From BNXB01 sp031556375 (lineage in GTDB: Bacteria > Bacteroidota > Bacteroidia > Bacteroidales > Azobacteroidaceae): a DNA stretch of 64,000 nt. Shown here piece by piece: positions 62,081 to 64,000 of the stretch; position 1 is the first letter of the stretch; each line of letters opens with the position of its first letter. Below the pieces are notes generated by a model. It ran no database searches. It saw nothing but the letters and a program-made list of their open reading frames with translations, and was not told the origin of the DNA. Where the stretch lies: assembly GCA_031556375.1 (NCBI GenBank), contig JAVBTA010000034.1, positions 9,757 to 73,756 on the forward strand, written 5' to 3'. The position numbers and the translations under genes are program-made.

Positions 62081-62111
62081 CAAAATTAAAGAATATATTT
62101 GTATATGTAAA
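62081..62111 (-). promoter_or_regulatory. Promoter of the PatB-type gene
   Basis: Minus-strand TTTA (62111-62108, one mismatch to TTTG), 19 bases, TAATTTTG (62088-62081), with the start site near 62074 and the ATG at 62059. Confidence 0.6.
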
Positions 62112-62255
62112 CTCATTGCCTATCACTTCGATTTTTTCGGAATTGAAATTTATAAAGATATTAAATTCAAAATCTTATGATTTGTTATTTTTATATTAAA
62201 TAAAATGTATTTTTGTTGTAAAAATTTATGTTTTTCAAAATAAACGCTATAAAAA

Positions 62256-62287
62256 TTTGCATAAATGATTAAAAGGAGTTACCTTTG
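62256..62287 (+). promoter_or_regulatory. Promoter of the ilvD leader
   Basis: TTTG (62256-62259), 20 bases, TACCTTTG (62280-62287). The start site near 62294 is about 13 bases before the leader peptide ATG. The upstream part of this 432-base gap (62112-62255) is AT-rich with nothing else recognised. Confidence 0.8.
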
Positions 62288-62306
62288 CACTTGATTTCTA
62301 AAAAAT

Positions 62307-62369
62307 ATGATGATCAACAATAGTACATTAAATTTAGTCGTCCTTAGCATTATTCTAGTCATTACATAA
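62307..62369 (+). CDS. ilv leader peptide (20 residues)
   Basis: ATG to TAA encodes a 20-residue peptide in which 11 residues are Ile, Leu or Val, concentrated in the last part (NLVVLSIILVIT). Such a codon run is the sensor of charged branched-chain tRNAs in attenuation: low supply stalls the ribosome in this stretch. It lies between a consensus promoter and the hairpin system before ilvD. It is most probably a regulatory peptide with no function after synthesis. Confidence 0.85.
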   Translation: MMINNSTLNLVVLSIILVIT

Positions 62370-62452
62370 AGAATAGTGAGGAGGGTTAATTAATAATATA
62401 CTAAAAATGGAAAATATTAGGCCTTTCTCTATACCGGGACAGGCCTTTTTTT
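62341..62452 (+). promoter_or_regulatory. Transcription attenuator with three alternative pairings upstream of ilvD
   Basis: Segment 1 (TCCT 62341-62344 and ATTATTC 62349-62355, inside the leader peptide) can pair with segment 2 (GAATAGT 62371-62377, AGGA 62379-62382). Segment 2 (GAGGAGGG 62378-62385) can instead pair with segment 3 (CCTTTCTC 62422-62429). Segment 3 (from AGGCCT 62419-62424) can pair with segment 4 (62436-62446, ending AGGCCT), forming a terminator followed by a seven-T run (62446-62452). Stalling in the Ile/Leu/Val codons frees segment 2 to form the antiterminator. Confidence 0.8.
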
Positions 62453-62491
62453 ATTATAAAGATTAATTTTGCAGACTTAATGAGAAGGGAT

Positions 62492-64000
62492 ATGAAAATA
62501 CAATTGCGAAGTTACACGAGTACTTTCGGTCGTAAGATGGCCGGAGCCCGTTCTCTATGGAGAGCAAATGGCATGAAGGACGAGCAAATGGGTAAGCCGT
62601 TGATTGCAATCGTTAATTCATTTACACAGTTTGTTCCAGGTCATGTACATTTGCATGAAATAGGGCAGTTTGTGAAATCGGAAATTGAAAAATCAGGTTG
62701 TTTTGCTGCTGAATTTAACACGATCGCTATTGATGACGGAATTGCTATGGGCCATGATGGAATGTTGTATTCTCTTCCATCCCGAGACCTTATCGCCGAT
62801 AGTGTAGAATATATGGTAAACGCTCATAAGGCTGATGCTATGATTTGTATCAGTAATTGTGATAAGATCACTCCGGGAATGTTGATGGCAGCCATGAGAC
62901 TGAATATCCCGGCTGTTTTTGTTTCCGGAGGACCTATGGAAGCCGGTCGGTTGGACGGTCAGGGGTTGGATCTGATCGATGCTATGGTACAGGGTGCCGA
63001 TGAGTCGATCAGTGATGAACAGGTTGCAAAAGTGGAAATGAATGCTTGTCCGACCTGTGGTTCCTGTTCCGGAATGTTTACCGCTAATTCGATGAACTGT
63101 CTTAATGAGGCTATTGGCCTGGCTTTGCCCGGGAATGGTACTATTGTTGCTACACATGTCAATCGTAAGCAACTATTTGTTGACGCAGCACGTATAATAG
63201 TTGAAAATGCATATAAATACTATCAGGATGGAGACGAGTCCGTATTACCGAGAAATATTGCCACAAGAGCTGCATTTCTGAATTCAATGACTTTGGATAT
63301 TGCCATGGGAGGCTCTACCAATACGGTATTGCATTTATTGGCTATTGCTCAGGAAGCAGGAGTCGATTTCACCATGAATGATATTGATATGCTTTCCAGA
63401 AAAACCCCTTGTCTTTGTAAAGTTGCTCCTAATACAAAAAAATACTACATTCAGGATGTTAATCGTGCCGGAGGTATTATTGGGATTATGGCAGAGTTGG
63501 ATAAAGCCGGTTTGGTTGATAATTCAGTATCTCGGGTCGATGGCTTAACCCTGAAAGATGCGATCGCTCAATTCGGGATATTAAGTCCTCAGGTGACAAA
63601 AGATGCTTTGAATAAATATCAATCGGCTCCCGGGGGTAAATTCAATCTTGTTCTTGGTTCTCAGGATGCTTACTTTGATCAACTGGATACAGACCGTGAA
63701 GATGGATGTATTAGGGATATTGACCATGCATATAGTAAAGATGGAGGTTTGGCTGTCTTGAAAGGAAATATTGCTCAGGACGGTTGTGTTGTGAAAACTG
63801 CAGGAGTAGACGAAAGCATCCTTAAATTTAAGGGAACAGCTAAAGTGTTTGATTCACAAGATGCTGCTTGTGATGGTATTCTGAGAGGAAAAGTCGTTGC
63901 CGGAGATGTTGTAGTAATTACTCATGAAGGACCCAAAGGAGGTCCTGGAATGCAGGAAATGTTATATCCTACATCCTACATTAAATCCCGTCATCTGGGA
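62492..64000 (+). CDS. ilvD: Dihydroxy-acid dehydratase (first 503 residues; cut by window edge)
   Basis: Iron-sulfur dehydratase of valine, leucine and isoleucine biosynthesis. The translation starts MKIQLRSYTSTFGRKMAGAR; an in-frame ATG at 62480 would add MRRD and is the alternative. Cluster ligands are seen in SNCDKITPGM and CPTCGSCSGMFTANSMNCL, and LALPGNGTIVA and DIAMGGSTNTVLHLLAIA are family motifs. The frame is open to the last base of the window, ending in YIKSRHLG. It is controlled by a branched-chain amino acid attenuator; other ilv genes probably follow outside the window. Confidence 0.97.
   Translation, partial: MKIQLRSYTSTFGRKMAGARSLWRANGMKDEQMGKPLIAIVNSFTQFVPGHVHLHEIGQFVKSEIEKSGCFAAEFNTIAIDDGIAMGHDGMLYSLPSRDLIADSVEYMVNAHKADAMICISNCDKITPGMLMAAMRLNIPAVFVSGGPMEAGRLDGQGLDLIDAMVQGADESISDEQVAKVEMNACPTCGSCSGMFTANSMNCLNEAIGLALPGNGTIVATHVNRKQLFVDAARIIVENAYKYYQDGDESVLPRNIATRAAFLNSMTLDIAMGGSTNTVLHLLAIAQEAGVDFTMNDIDMLSRKTPCLCKVAPNTKKYYIQDVNRAGGIIGIMAELDKAGLVDNSVSRVDGLTLKDAIAQFGILSPQVTKDALNKYQSAPGGKFNLVLGSQDAYFDQLDTDREDGCIRDIDHAYSKDGGLAVLKGNIAQDGCVVKTAGVDESILKFKGTAKVFDSQDAACDGILRGKVVAGDVVVITHEGPKGGPGMQEMLYPTSYIKSRHLG

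Noticed and set aside
62060..62116. Longer start of the PatB-type enzyme
   Set aside because: The extension is an AT-rich hydrophobic stretch lying over the promoter; MEIYNFDELT is the normal family start.

Overview
The window looks like a chromosomal segment from an AT-rich member of the Bacteroidales. The evidence is: a porQ-cmk-ispH block (PorQ is a type IX secretion component); DUF4492-cydA-cydB; a MalQ with two N-terminal starch-binding domains; a 306-residue SerA; a SecA with a zinc-binding tail; a TIM-barrel protein and a GFO/IDH oxidoreductase that are both exported; and at least twelve promoters that fit the Bacteroidetes pattern TTTG-N18-21-TAnnTTTG. I cannot name the genus. No insertion sequence, prophage, CRISPR array or rRNA gene was seen. 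Two tRNA genes are present, Leu(GAG) and Ser(GGA). clpC is cut by the left edge and ilvD by the right edge.

Layout. 1-7 kb: clpC, folB, bactofilin, malQ, a nucleoside-type MFS permease and serA. 7-14 kb: a hybrid histidine kinase and an NtrC-type sigma-54 activator, divergent from a large AsmA-like protein whose upstream region has a sigma-54-like site, then a TRIC/UPF0126 channel. 14.5-20 kb: an acyl-CoA ligase with its cupin regulator, and an operon of two rhomboid proteases and a membrane-anchored endonuclease/exonuclease/phosphatase protein. 20-26 kb: HU, argS, then a three-gene exported redox/sugar module (tetraheme cytochrome fused to a SUMF1 domain, Tat-type GFO/IDH lipoprotein, Tat-type TIM-barrel protein) split by a long intergenic palindrome. 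26-34 kb: pdxY, secA, a degenerate alkaline-phosphatase-fold protein coupled to an Lnb-like (DUF4105) membrane protein, and an exported nitroreductase. 34-39 kb: iorAB and mutS2. 39-46 kb: an accessory-looking block with two exported DUF1254/DUF1214 proteins, a membrane AraC-type regulator, a CAT-like acetyltransferase and a YfbK-like von Willebrand protein. 46-57 kb: mostly housekeeping genes (L27, L21, DUF3467, tRNA-Leu, cytochrome bd, ispH, cmk, porQ, prenyl synthase, TatD, cell-wall amidase, PagL-like deacylase). 58-64 kb: tRNA-Ser, an exported sulfatase, a TetR regulator, a PatB-type aminotransferase and ilvD.

The strongest regulatory find is a complete transcription attenuator before ilvD. 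It has a promoter, a 20-codon leader peptide dense in Ile, Leu and Val codons, three mutually exclusive pairings and a terminator. Other candidate circuits are a 17-base element shared by the sulfatase and tetR promoters, three helically phased direct repeats between araC and the DUF1254 pair, and a sigma-54-like site beside the sigma-54 activator gene. The most unusual protein system is the cytochrome-SUMF1 / GFO-IDH / TIM-barrel cluster, which could be a periplasmic sugar-oxidising module wired to the quinone pool. That role is inference.
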